This document shows positions 44,996 through 55,034 of a stretch of DNA of 64,000 nucleotides, in pieces (the first letter of the stretch is position 1; the number at the start of each line of letters is the position of its first letter). The stretch is from Carya illinoinensis (Eukaryota > Streptophyta > Magnoliopsida > Fagales > Juglandaceae): NCBI RefSeq assembly GCF_018687715.1, contig NC_056765.1, positions 13,072,001 to 13,136,000 of the forward strand, given 5' to 3'. A program made the translations under genes and the position numbers. A model generated the notes under the pieces. The model was given only the letters and a program-made list of their open reading frames with translations. It did no database searches and was not told the DNA's origin.

Positions 44996-45649
44996 ATGGG
45001 TTTCTCTTTAGTCTTCCGTCCTCTCATGATTTTAATTATTTTGATCCTCTCCATGATCTTCACTGTGCAGCCAACTCGGGTTCAAGCTGCAGGTTCGTAT
45101 ATATCCAGATTTAATTTACAGTGCATGCATGCAGTTGGTATCAGTAATTTTTTCCTGTTTTTGCATGATCAGGTGTGAATTCCTTATATATTAGCTAGAA
45201 GTTTAATAAAAATATCATATAATTGTGCCCATATGATTTGAAAACGACATATACATGTAATATATTACTAGAGATAGTGAAAGTACTCTCATTTTGGCCT
45301 TAATTAGATCATCGATTATTTTTCTTCTCTTGTAAAGAATTATAAATTACTTCTATATTTTCGACAGAAACGAGCCGAAGAAGTTTGATTTTTAATTGAA
45401 AGAAGATTATGCTTGAAATTTGAATCCCCGAACTTTGGCTCTAGCTATTTCTAATTCAAGTACCCCTTCATAAATGCTTAAAGACTGCATGCATATAAAG
45501 CTAGGCTTTTCCCAAATTACAGTTTTCCACTTACACGTAATTGTTTTTGGACCTCTCTAGATATCACGCCTAGAAAACGAGCCTTCCCGCAGCAGATTAG
45601 ACCACCTCCTTCCCCAGGACACAGGCCAGGCGCACCTCCGGGAAATTAG
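44996..45649 (+). CDS. Small secreted peptide precursor, Pro-rich, two exons (61 aa)
   Basis: Exon 1 (44996-45092) encodes a Met and a strongly hydrophobic segment (MILIILILSMIF), ending in VQAA, a good signal peptide with cleavage near residue 32. The intron has a GT donor (GCAG|GTTCGT) and an AG acceptor (CTCTCTAG|ATATC). Exon 2 (45561-45649) completes the Asp codon and runs in frame to TAG. The mature part is 29 residues: a basic RKR site (37-39), then RPPPSPGHRPGAPPGN at the C-terminus. The spacing P-x-x-P-G-H-x-P-G recalls CEP hormones (PTxPGxSPGxGH), and the design (signal peptide, basic site, Pro/Gly-rich end) fits apoplastic signalling peptides in general. I do not recognise the exact family. 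The Met at 44939 upstream in frame would spoil the signal peptide, so 44996 is preferred. Confidence 0.65.
45093..45560 (+). other. Intron of the peptide gene
   Basis: 468 bp, GT...AG, AT-rich, phase 1. It contains no frame of note. Reading through the donor would instead give a 79-codon frame to TGA at 45178, a possible unspliced product. Confidence 0.6.
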
Positions 45650-46350
45650 GATGCAACGCCACCAGCTGAACCACCTCTCATACCTTGAAGCTAGCTGAGT
45701 CAATGCTCTCAATCAGTATTAAGTTTAAATGTTAATTAGATCGGAGTAATTAAGTGAATAAAGGATGGCAACACTGAATGCAGCTAGCATCCTTCTTGCT
45801 AAGTAATGACAATTGAGGCCGGGGACTCAAAAATGTCTCGTTCGTATATATATATGTACTGTGTGTCACGTGTGCGTTTTTGCTTTTCGAAAAGATTGTT
45901 AATCCCAAAGTTTGTACGTAGTATAAGGTGTTCGATTGGAGAAGAAAGAGCTCAGCGTTGTTTGATCAATTATGTTTCTACGAACAGTATAATATGTAAC
46001 CAACATCCTGCGCCCAGCCAATCACTTTCCCTTGTTCTATTTTCCATGGGACTTTATGCAACTGAGCTTTAAAAGTCTTTTGGATTCTCATGCTAGATCT
46101 CACTCGTTATTAACGTATTATATTACTCACTCTGTTGTATGTGCCCATTCTATATATACTTCTACTTCCATAACCGTGACTCAAGTTTGAAAAGTTTTTA
46201 GATTCTAATCACATCTTGCTAGCTATCGTTAATGGCTTTATTTGTTAACCATCTACATTCTTTGCTACTGTTTATGGCTTTATTCGTCAACCATCAACGT
46301 CTATGATCACTTAACTGTCATTGTCAAAGTCTTAGCCTTGTATCTTTTGC
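45650..46350 (+). repeat. 3' flank of peptide gene, then receptor upstream module with a single 184-bp unit
   Basis: 46005-46100 is a copy of the receptor upstream module (CAATCACTTTCCCTTGTTC, then GGGACTTTATGCAACTGAGC). 46160-46350 is one diverged unit of the ~184-bp repeat. Both are in the same order as upstream of the intact receptor. No receptor coding sequence remains next to this copy. Confidence 0.75.
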
Positions 46351-47289
46351 CTTTGTGAAATCTTATAAGTTCTCAAAAGCTAAGATTTTGAAATAAGTGG
46401 TGATTAATTCACATGATATTAGAGTAGAAGTAATCTTGAGTTCGAACTCTCATTTTACACTTCAACTATTTAATTAAATATTTCACATGTTGAATTACTT
46501 CATGAGGACCGGAGAGTATGGCCCCTACATAAAGAGAGGTACTGTTAAAAATGTAATACAAATAATTAAATTTTACCTTTTCCATGAGTTTAAAATTTTG
46601 AGATAAAGTAATAATTTTGCATGATTAAATGAATAAATATTTTATGGTAATGAAAAGACACAAGAATATACTTTATTGCATAAAATTAGGGGATCTGTCC
46701 TCATAATTAAACGTGATTCCATTCCAGTTTTTATCAATTTTCTTCAAAAAAAAAAAATCAAAGGTTGATGTTTACTAATGTCGTCATAATAAATTGCAGT
46801 TTTCAAAACCTCACTTCCCACACAACAAGAGCTGATGCTAATGTACGTTTCCATATTCCTATTTCCTGATATACGAATAAAACACTTTGTGGTTCAAGAA
46901 CGTGACTGGGGTAGTTTAGAAAATGATTACAGCTCTGCGTTGCATGCCCCATTATAAATATTGATGGTCCATTGCGTGCCTACATATGTCAACTAACAGG
47001 AAGTAGTTTCCTAAATGGTAGGAATTGCTTATTCTATATATGTTCAGTCAAAGGGAATATCAGGGACCAGAGGAAGGATTTGGCGGAAAGAGAAACATAT
47101 ATATTCTTTAAATAATGATCCTGGATTAATCAGGGACCAGGCAATATTACTTTATAACTTTGGATAATAAAGCTGAGCTACATTATTTAAATAATAATAT
47201 CAACAGCAGCGAAAGCCTCATCTTCAACGCTGTTCGTAGCAAAACTACATAGTTTATAGCTAATAAATATGATAAAATGAAGAAAACTG
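46351..47289. other. Intergenic, no gene
   Basis: 46360-46460 continues the duplicated flank (matches near 28540-28610 and 29590). The rest is AT-rich with nothing recognised. Confidence 0.55.
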
Positions 47290-47462
47290 ATATTTGTAAT
47301 TATAAATTATACAAATATCGTGCAGTCTTTTAAAAAAAATAAATTAGTATAAGATTTATAAAAATAAAAATAACTAATTTTTTAATCGTAAATTTTATTA
47401 TTTTTTAAAATAATTATATAATATTTATATATTTTACGATTATATATAAGATTACTTTTAAA
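47290..47462. mobile_element. MITE, same family as 44555-44735
   Basis: It has the same layout: TTTGTAATTATAAATTATAC, then GTGCAGTCTTTT, a core with AACTAATTTTTTAATCGTA, and an inverted right end (CGATTATATATAAGATTAC). Confidence 0.5.
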
Positions 47463-47493
47463 ATGAATGGTCACGAAAGTAATAAAAGAATAC

Positions 47494-47724
47494 CTTTGCT
47501 GCTACCTGTCCCAGATTTCCTGTCATTGCAAAATGGTTTTGCATAACTTTCGGCAGAGCTGCTAGGTTTGAAATTTGGGAGAAAATGAGGAGGTGCTCTG
47601 CTAGGGACACGTCATGAGGAGGATGATTGACGTTTGAAATTTCTGAGACAGGGAGGTGAACTTCCAAATGCGGTATCCAATCATACTCCCGTCCAAAAGG
47701 GGATTCAGTCGACCACCCACTCAT
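47494..47724 (-). other. Exon-like open segment, unidentified
   Basis: On the minus strand an open frame of about 77 codons starts at an ATG (MSGWSTESPFGREYDW) and reaches an excellent donor-like AAAG|GTATTC near 47494. The composition is less AT-rich than its surroundings. No domain was recognised and no partner exon was found. It could be a captured gene fragment or chance. Confidence 0.25.
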
Positions 47725-48109
47725 TGGATGCCATGTCAGACATAACCCTTGACTTTGAGAAATAAATAATTTCCTTCACAATCACGCATAAAGAATTAAC
47801 AGAATAACTGAAGGACATAAATAATCCCTTACAAGGAATGGGCACACACGGAGAGCCCAGCCCAAAAAAAGTTGGCAGGCCTTAGAGACCTATGTGATTC
47901 CACTTCGTAGCCAACTCATAAGGCGAAATGGGTTGCTAGTTCAGAGCAGTTAGGATGAATCCAACATTTTTAGGATAAGCATTAATGAAGGGATAAGGCC
48001 CAAGCGCGATGATGATCATTGGTATTTATCAGTAATTCATTACACCTATATATATTGTGGCGAGGTAATAAGCTAAGGGACTAATCACCAAATTATCATC
48101 TGAGTGGTT
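47725..48109. other. Intergenic, no gene
   Basis: Nothing recognisable. The last bases hold the left MULE TSD (48110-48118). Confidence 0.55.
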
Positions 48110-48118
48110 TACTAATAT

Positions 48119-49654
48119 GAGAAATCCTTAGGACCAGCCGGGCTGATTATTCTCAAATAACAACCCACCAATCACATCCCAACACGTAAGACTTCTACCG
48201 AGACATTCATGGACCAGCATTACATGTGAAACTGATTTGGGCATTCACAAATCAGAAACATTGCGGAGCAATATTCATCTCCAAGCTCTCTTCAAGCCCT
48301 AACGATTTCTCCACCAATATTCATCTCCAATTTCCCCCAGCCCGTGGCTCACGATTTCGGGCTAAGATTTCTCCAAGCCTCACGATTTCTCCATGAAGCT
48401 GCCCTCACGTTCTCACGACCTCTCCGATTTCTCCCTACCGTTGCAAGCCCGACCGTTTCTCCAAGCAGCAGTCTCACGATTTCATAAGGTTATTGTTTCA
48501 TTTATTTATCTATCGATTGTGTACTGCCGTTTGTGAGAATCTGTTGTGAAGCGCACGTTTGTGAGAATCTGGTGTGAAGCACAAAACTATATGGTTGATA
48601 TTATTTACTTAAATGATTTTAACTTTAGATTCATAGCAATGATTTTCTATTCTTTTGGTTTCAAACAAAATACATAGAGATGGTATTCCGGAGCACCAGG
48701 AAGACTCTTATTTTGAAATATAGGCTAACTTATTGATATGGATTTGTTTGATGGTATTCATAGCAATAATTGTTGTAATTAAGGGTAAAAGTAACTAGTA
48801 TATATATATATATATAGGTTTTGTTTGATGTCCACTTGCTTGCCAACTGTTTGTGTATATGACTAAAAGAGGTTGAATGTAGATTTATTTGACATTTTCA
48901 GCTTGTCTACTTCACATATGTAATTTTCATGTAATAACTTGAAATGAAGATTGGATCATTTCATTCTTTCGATGGAGGAGAATCACCATTAGGCTCCAGA
49001 GCCATTGGATCATATATACAACAAAACCCTATCTGCCTAAAGTAAATTCAGTGAGTTGGTATACAAAACCCATATTTTAAAAGATTGATACGCCATCAAT
49101 ATACATAAAGGGAAAAAACTAGTTGAAGTAAACTAGAGAGAAAAGAAAGCGGTACCTCTTCTGTCATACTCATTTATGCATCATGCATCAATTATGCTGT
49201 CATACTTCATGAGGTTCATATGTCAAAAGAACCATGGCATGTCACATATATTTTCCATCCTTTCACTTCCAGAATGGATGCAATGACTTGAAGAAAAGTC
49301 TATAATTTTGTAAAAGATCTCACACATTACTGCAAATATATGTTAATTTTCCTAATTAGAATTAAGTGGAATGTGTTTCATCTGATTTTAGATGGTTTTG
49401 ATTCTTCGTGGCCTGCCAGTTTTTCATTTTCCATTTTCTTACTTTCCGCCTCCCACTAGGTCCCACGTGCCACAAGTGGGTATGGGAGGAAATTAAGCAG
49501 CCAGCATGGCAAATAATCAATGAAGCAATCCAGTGCAATTGGTTATTGATAAAATTCACATAATCACATTATCCTTCTCTCATGTTGATGGTAAAATATA
49601 TAATAGGTAAAGCCATTTTAGATATTGTCTTAAGAGTGTATAAATTATGTGTAT
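48119..49654. other. MULE left arm; no gene
   Basis: TIR and non-coding arm. 48300-48490 repeats CACGATTTCTCC/GATTTCTCCA words. A TA microsatellite lies near 48799-48818. The 65-codon minus frame at 49362-49559 has no domain. Confidence 0.55.
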
Positions 49655-51075
49655 TGTCTATTATTGCTAGGCTCGCCGTTGACATGTCGGCACAAAATGT
49701 CGAACGCAAGTAAGCCAGAACCCATTTATCCCGTCGACTGTAAAGATTTTGCAATCAATTGTTTTCTTCTAGTTCATACTTGGATAATATACAGCCTCAT
49801 TCTTGCTCGAACTCATCAGTTATAATTGTCTCATGCATGCAATGATGGAAATATTTGCCAGAGTCCAGAAATTTGTTATAAACTTAGGCCAAGTGTTCAG
49901 GAAACTTTTGTAAAATATGCCACAAGCACAACCTATGAGTTGTATTTGGGAGTGCCTCTGCAATTGTCTTCGCCATTGCCTTGTCATTATCGGTAATAAT
50001 AGTTGAAGGGGCTTTACCAAGCATTGCCTCTTGCCATATTCTCAATAACTATGTATATAATTCATCTATTTCATTAACTAATAAGGCACAACCAAACATT
50101 ATGATCTGATGATGATGGTTAACTCCAGAAAATGGCACAAATGGCGTCTTATACACATTGGTTAGGTATGTGGCATCAAATATAACAACATCTTCAAAAT
50201 ACTGATATGTAGCTCTTGATCGCGTATCAGCCAAAAAATAACTTCCCATACACCCATCCTTATCAACTTGCATGGAGTACACAAACCTAAGTTCTGTTAG
50301 TTGTCGCTCAAGAAAGTAAGAATATAACATTTGTGCATCCCCCTCTTCAAATACTTTTCTCTTTTTGTTTCTCAAGTAATTTTCAACATCCTTGCCAATA
50401 CAACCAACATTGAAGTCACCACCTGATTCTTTATTCAACACTGACATAATCTTTCTTGTCGATACACCGAACTCATTCAAAGTCATGATAAGTTTTTTTT
50501 GGACTTTAGTAACCTTCATATTTCCACGGTGCAAACTAGCACTCCTCAGTTTAAGTAGAACATGGTTATGTCTAACCACAAACTTATTCACTATCCACTT
50601 TTCACCAAGTTTTTTTACTCCCATAATTGCTTTACATCCAATCTTTGTCTCGGCAATCTCAGGAACTGTTCGTTCTTTTTGTTTTTGACTTACCCGTCGA
50701 AATCCTTCCCTTGCGCAAATATAGTCTACTGCATAGAGTTTTTTGTCATCTTTCGACAATCGAGTATGATTTGTCCGAATTGCAAAACCTTTCTGTCTTG
50801 TATATGCCTTGTAAAATGCTTGGGCGTCTTCCATATCGTCAAATATCATACCAATCAATGGCTCCAAAGGACCACTACTCGAATCTTCCACATTCACTCA
50901 TTTTTCGAAATTGACTCCATCTTCAACATTCAACTCATCTTCGGCATTCACACAATCTTCAAGATTCACATAACATTCAAAATTCACCACATCTTCAACA
51001 TTGACATCACATTGTCCATTTACACTTTCAGCCTCAACTTCATCACTATCAACCCAATAAATTTGTTCCTTTCAT
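49655..51075 (-). pseudogene. FAR1-like MULE transposase, frameshifted and truncated
   Basis: The longest frame (ATG at 50897, stop at 50049) encodes a FAR1 DNA-binding domain of the WRKY-GCM1 type: FDDMEDAQAFYKAYTRQKGF, then C and H ligands in DYICAREGF, IGCKAIMGVK and VRHNHVL. The start of the MULE transposase core follows (FEDVVIFDATYLTN, containing the first catalytic Asp, and FSGVNHHHQ). A frame change near 50000 leads to further core motifs: STIITDNDKAMA with the second Asp, and HRLCLWHILQKFPEH. More homology continues to about 49655 (RDKWVLAYLR, FCADMST), where it stops. Upstream of the ATG, past an in-frame TGA, acidic V-N-x-E-D repeats continue to about 51075. The enzyme is inactive as written. 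A host FRS gene is less likely, given the flanking TIRs. Confidence 0.85.
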
Positions 51076-52375
51076 AAAAAAACCACCACATCATAAATTC
51101 AATAGTTATTAAAAAACAACCACATTAAACATTGAAATTATAAATCTATCTAACATGGGTCAACACCACCATGTTTGAGAAAACAAAAATATTTAAAAAG
51201 AGTGGAAAGTAAAATATGATCCAATAACTAACAAAAAGTTGAATAAATTTTTGTGATTAATAATAGGTTGAAGATATATGCAAATGATTGTTGCTTATAT
51301 AATATATATGCTACGTGACATGAGCAACAATAAAATTTAACAGTTTGCATCAACTACGTATGATCGATAGAGAACTCCAACCTAACAAACTTTAACAGTT
51401 ACTGCTCTTTCAGTTTCAAGCTAGTTAGTGTAGGACTAGTAGGAGTTGGTGTTTTGACTTTACTACAATAAATCAGTTCCAACAATTTTTCAAGAAATTA
51501 TTCGTTGTATATATGTTCATCAACAAATAGTTGTTTTTTTAAGTGCAATGAATATTCACTATATATTTCAACCAAAGTGCACACAATTCCTTAAAAAATT
51601 TTTGAATTGTATCTTCCATGACTGAACCACATATAATTACTTTCAAAAGATACATTAATATATAGAAACGTGAAAAAAATGAAAAACCACGCAAGATTTA
51701 ATTTAAGAGAAATTAAACTTTAATTTTCTTTCTTGGACTTATGCAAGATCATTTATGTTGTGTTCACTTCCAATCTAATTCACTTTCCAATTCACATTTA
51801 GCCAAATGCATATGCACATATACATATTTATACAAAAATCCAACCAGAATATGTGAATATAAGATAACAGAGCCCTTTGTGACATTTAATCAAACACATA
51901 CCGTGTCGTAACTCCTTCTAGGCAACCAGTTGTGTCGGCGTTGGATTTCCTAAGCTACGTCAGCATTGGATTGATATTGTGGCGGTGCGAACAACGGCAG
52001 CAAGGAACTTAGACAGAGAAGGGCAGTGCATACAATTCGGAAGAGATTAAAGTAGCAAGGAAGAGAGAATGGTGCGATCTCCGATTTATGTCGGCGTCGG
52101 TTTCAGACTAAGATGGTTGAGTCGACATCGGGCTGAGATGCTTGTGTCGACGTTGGACTGAGATGCTTGTGTCCGTCGGCGTCGGGCTTAGATGAATGGC
52201 AGAAGGGAGAAGGTCTATGCGCGAATGAGAGAAGAGCGGACGGAATGAGGGCTTTACGTTGCGATTCTCTATGACTCGGTCCATTTGTCTTCCAGTGTTT
52301 TTTCCTACGTGGCATAAGATGATTGGCGGGCTGTTTTTGTGTGATTAATAGTCCGACCAGTCTAAAGCGCCCCTA
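51076..52375. other. MULE right arm; no gene
   Basis: Non-coding, AT-rich until 51950, then GC-richer with repeated CGTCGG words (52080-52200). The right TIR is at its end. It is the 5' side of the transposase and could hold its promoter. Confidence 0.55.
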
Positions 52376-52384
52376 TATTAATAT

Positions 52385-53814
52385 ACATCACTGACTTAGA
52401 TATTGGAAGTGCATTAGGCACACCAAGCCACCAACTTTGATATTTGCAAGTAGAAAGTCACAACTGGTGGGGCACGTGACAAACAAGAGGGATGGAGATG
52501 AGTGGCTACTAGGGTTTGAACTTTGGTGGCTCTAGCTTTTTTTGTGATGTGGGGTGTAGCAGTAATTTTGTTGATGTAGCAGTAATTTTGAAATGTTTAA
52601 AAAGGTACATTCAAGCATCGTTACTTTTTTGTTTTAGAATTGAATAAAAAACATCTCTCTCTACCATTGAGAATGCCCTTGTATTTTAAGGGAACGATAT
52701 AAGCACATAATAATGTTCATTCAGGTTCAAGATTAGATATTTGAGTATATCCGACTCGGAACCAGGATTTCAAACTTGGACTAGAACCTAGATAAATCTG
52801 AATTTTTATAACCCGAAAATTTGGGTTTCAAATTATACCCATGTTTTTTCCTTTATACAAAAGATATAACTCAATGAAAAAAAAAACTTCTCCTTCGATT
52901 TGTAAACGTACATATAGAATACAACTTGAAAACATGTTTTAAGTTGTTTGACAAAATCCAGATGATCGAGGAGCCTACCATTTCTAAGTTGTTTGATTAC
53001 AAAGGAATTGTCCTAGCCTTCCCATTTCACCTCCTTAGGGTTGTTTGAGTGAAACTCCAATATGATTATTTTCATTCGAAGCAACCTGCAATAATTAATC
53101 AAATGAAAAAAGGAAATGAAGGAATTGATTGTAATAATTGCTTCCGAGCACTCTAGCGACTAGGAGATGACCCAAAACCACTATGAGGAGGAGAGACCCT
53201 ATTTCTATTAGGAGAAGCAGACCCGATGCCAGTATTAGGAGAGGTGTTGCCATGCAAAATCTCTGGCATTTCATCTTCAAGGACCATTTGGGAATGCCTC
53301 TCAAACTTGGGTAGAGATGGAGAATATTTGGCTTTCCAAATTTTTGGCTAGAATATAATCTAGAAGAAGACCCCACAGTAAGAAATAAAGATCTTGGCGA
53401 TTTGCAATTTGAAGAAAATGAAAGTGGAAGCACCAGTCTGGCACATAAATTTATTATTTAAAAATCTATTAAATTGCATGTGAACATCATTAGCCAACAA
53501 AAAAGTTAGAAAATTGAACTTGCTAAGCCTTAATGGAGCTGTAGGAAGAGTGGAAGCTGGATTCTACTCTTCATTGTTCTGATTGTCTAATTTCTCTTAA
53601 GCCTTTTCCATGATGCTATTTTCACATGCATCTGTTTCTTCTTCTTAGTCAGTAACCACAAAATCCAATTGCTATGATCGAAGTTGCCCAGCTACCCCTA
53701 CATAGCTCGAGCCACACTAGGGTTTCCACATAGACATACAGGAAATAAGAGAGAGGGAGAGAGGCAGACGAGGATGGGTCATGGGTCTTGCCGGAAATAA
53801 TATTGAAGCAAAAA
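52385..53814. other. Intergenic; possible gene-derived piece, no gene
   Basis: 52615-52710 parallels the receptor-locus flanks at 27660-27750 and 42030-42120. Around 53130-53430 the minus strand has open stretches, for example SQMVLEDEMPEIL and SPPHSGFGSSPS, that look protein-like but were not identified. Nothing else seen. Confidence 0.4.
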
Positions 53815-54060
53815 CAATGCATTTAGCACTGTTGGAGTGAAAGACTGTCAACGACAAAGAAAGTCGTTGGAAAAATAACTTTTGGCAATTTTATTCGCTG
53901 AAACAATTATCAATGCAATCAGTTGTATGGAACAACTTATTACGACACTTTGTAGTGATTTTATGGTGACGTTAGTCTACTGCAAAAAAATTATATACAA
54001 TATGCAACGATTTAAAATTTTATTTCTGGCAAAAAGTAGTCACGCGATATAAGCGTCTTA
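53815..54060. mobile_element. Possible CACTA-like remnant
   Basis: It has short recurring words such as TTGGCAA, CTGGCAAAAA, CAACGA and ACGACA, resembling those at 16651-16999 and 60447-60850. A weak end-like motif (CTACTGCAAAAAAAT) lies near 53978. Boundaries are not defined. Confidence 0.3.
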
Positions 54061-54292
54061 TGAATTACATAAAATGGTTTCACATGCCCGTCCATACCCC
54101 CAAACTCATCCTCCATGGAAGTTGTAGGTGACGAGGGCTTGGTTGAGTTGGGTTTTTAGCAAGTTCTTCCTGAAACAAAAACAAAAAAAAATCTAGGAAT
54201 TATCAACCAGAGATCATATTTTCACAAAATAGGAAATAATATATTAGTCTCAATCAAAGAGTAAATATTGAAAAGTATGATTTTTTTTTTCT

Positions 54293-54745
54293 TTACAAAT
54301 CTCTGTTTTTTAGTAAACAATTAAGATAGAAATTAAAACTGAAATAATTACCTTCTTTTTTACCTCTGGCTGGTCCCAAAAGCGGCTTGAGACTACTTAG
54401 GCAATTCTTGCTGATGCTGCAGATACAGCTGTTGTGCTTGGGCTTTAGATGATGTAGTGAGAGAGGAAATGGAAGAGAAGGGCAAGATGGGTGAGGCATT
54501 TGGGGAGAGAGAGGTTGAGGTTTGTGGAAGAAAGGCTTGTAAAGCTCAAGCAATTCCTCATAAACATATCTTGCTTCCAAAGGATTTGGGAATAAGAGAA
54601 GCTGGCTAGCTTGTTCACCAACGTCATCAAAATCAGAAAACCAGGAATTTGAATGAAGATTTCCCAAAAAAGTAGTAGTGGTGGTGGCGGCTTTTGTGAT
54701 TCCACAGGTTTTCTTGAACATAGATGGCTTTTGTGACAATGTCAT
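54293..54745 (-). other. Unidentified 150-codon frame, possible first exon
   Basis: On the minus strand, ATG at 54745 opens a frame with WFSDFDDVGEQASQLL, RYVYEELLELYKPFF, a Pro/Ser-rich stretch and NCLSSLKPLLGPARG, followed by donor-like GAG|GTAAAA and AAG|GTAATT. It reads like real protein, and composition differs from the neighbours. No family was recognised. A possible acceptor (TTTCAG) near 54170 does not keep the frame. It could be a captured gene fragment. Confidence 0.3.
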
Positions 54746-55034
54746 TCATAGTACTTTTGATCAGGAGTTACGTCTCTGGAGCACCGCCATTTTTTTCCAT
54801 CGGTTGTCCTGTACCTCCATGGCTCTGGATTCGAGTTAGAAGAAGAAGAAGAAGAAAATGCAAAAATGGACACTCAAAATGATTGGGCTGAGATTTAAAA
54901 ACAAGTGAAACTGCATTTCTTGGTAGGAAAAGCAACACTCCAAAAAAAGATGCTAGAAAAAATATATATATATTGAACCAGTACACAAAATATAATTGGC
55001 AAGTCTTCTTAAACATGACTTTCTTGGTGCAACT

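Larger units (their letters stand above)
48119..52375 (-). mobile_element. MULE (Mutator-like element), 4.26 kb, decayed
   Basis: The terminal ~70 bp are inverted repeats: the left end has CCAGCCGGGCTGATTA and ACCCACCAATCACATC; the right end read on the minus strand has CTGGTCGGACTATTAA and GCCCGCCAATCATCTT at the same distances. The flanks form a 9-bp TSD with one mismatch, TACTAATAT (48110-48118) and TATTAATAT (52376-52384). The interior holds a FAR1-related MULE transposase on the minus strand. Long TIRs, 9-bp TSD and enzyme class agree. Confidence 0.8.

Noticed and set aside
50392..51077. Plus-strand frames of 95-171 codons
   Set aside because: Antisense shadows of the MULE transposase and its acidic repeats.
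54768..55016. 82-codon minus frame before the kinase fragment
   Set aside because: It is duplicated non-coding 3' flank of the receptor (compare 23968-24195), not a gene.
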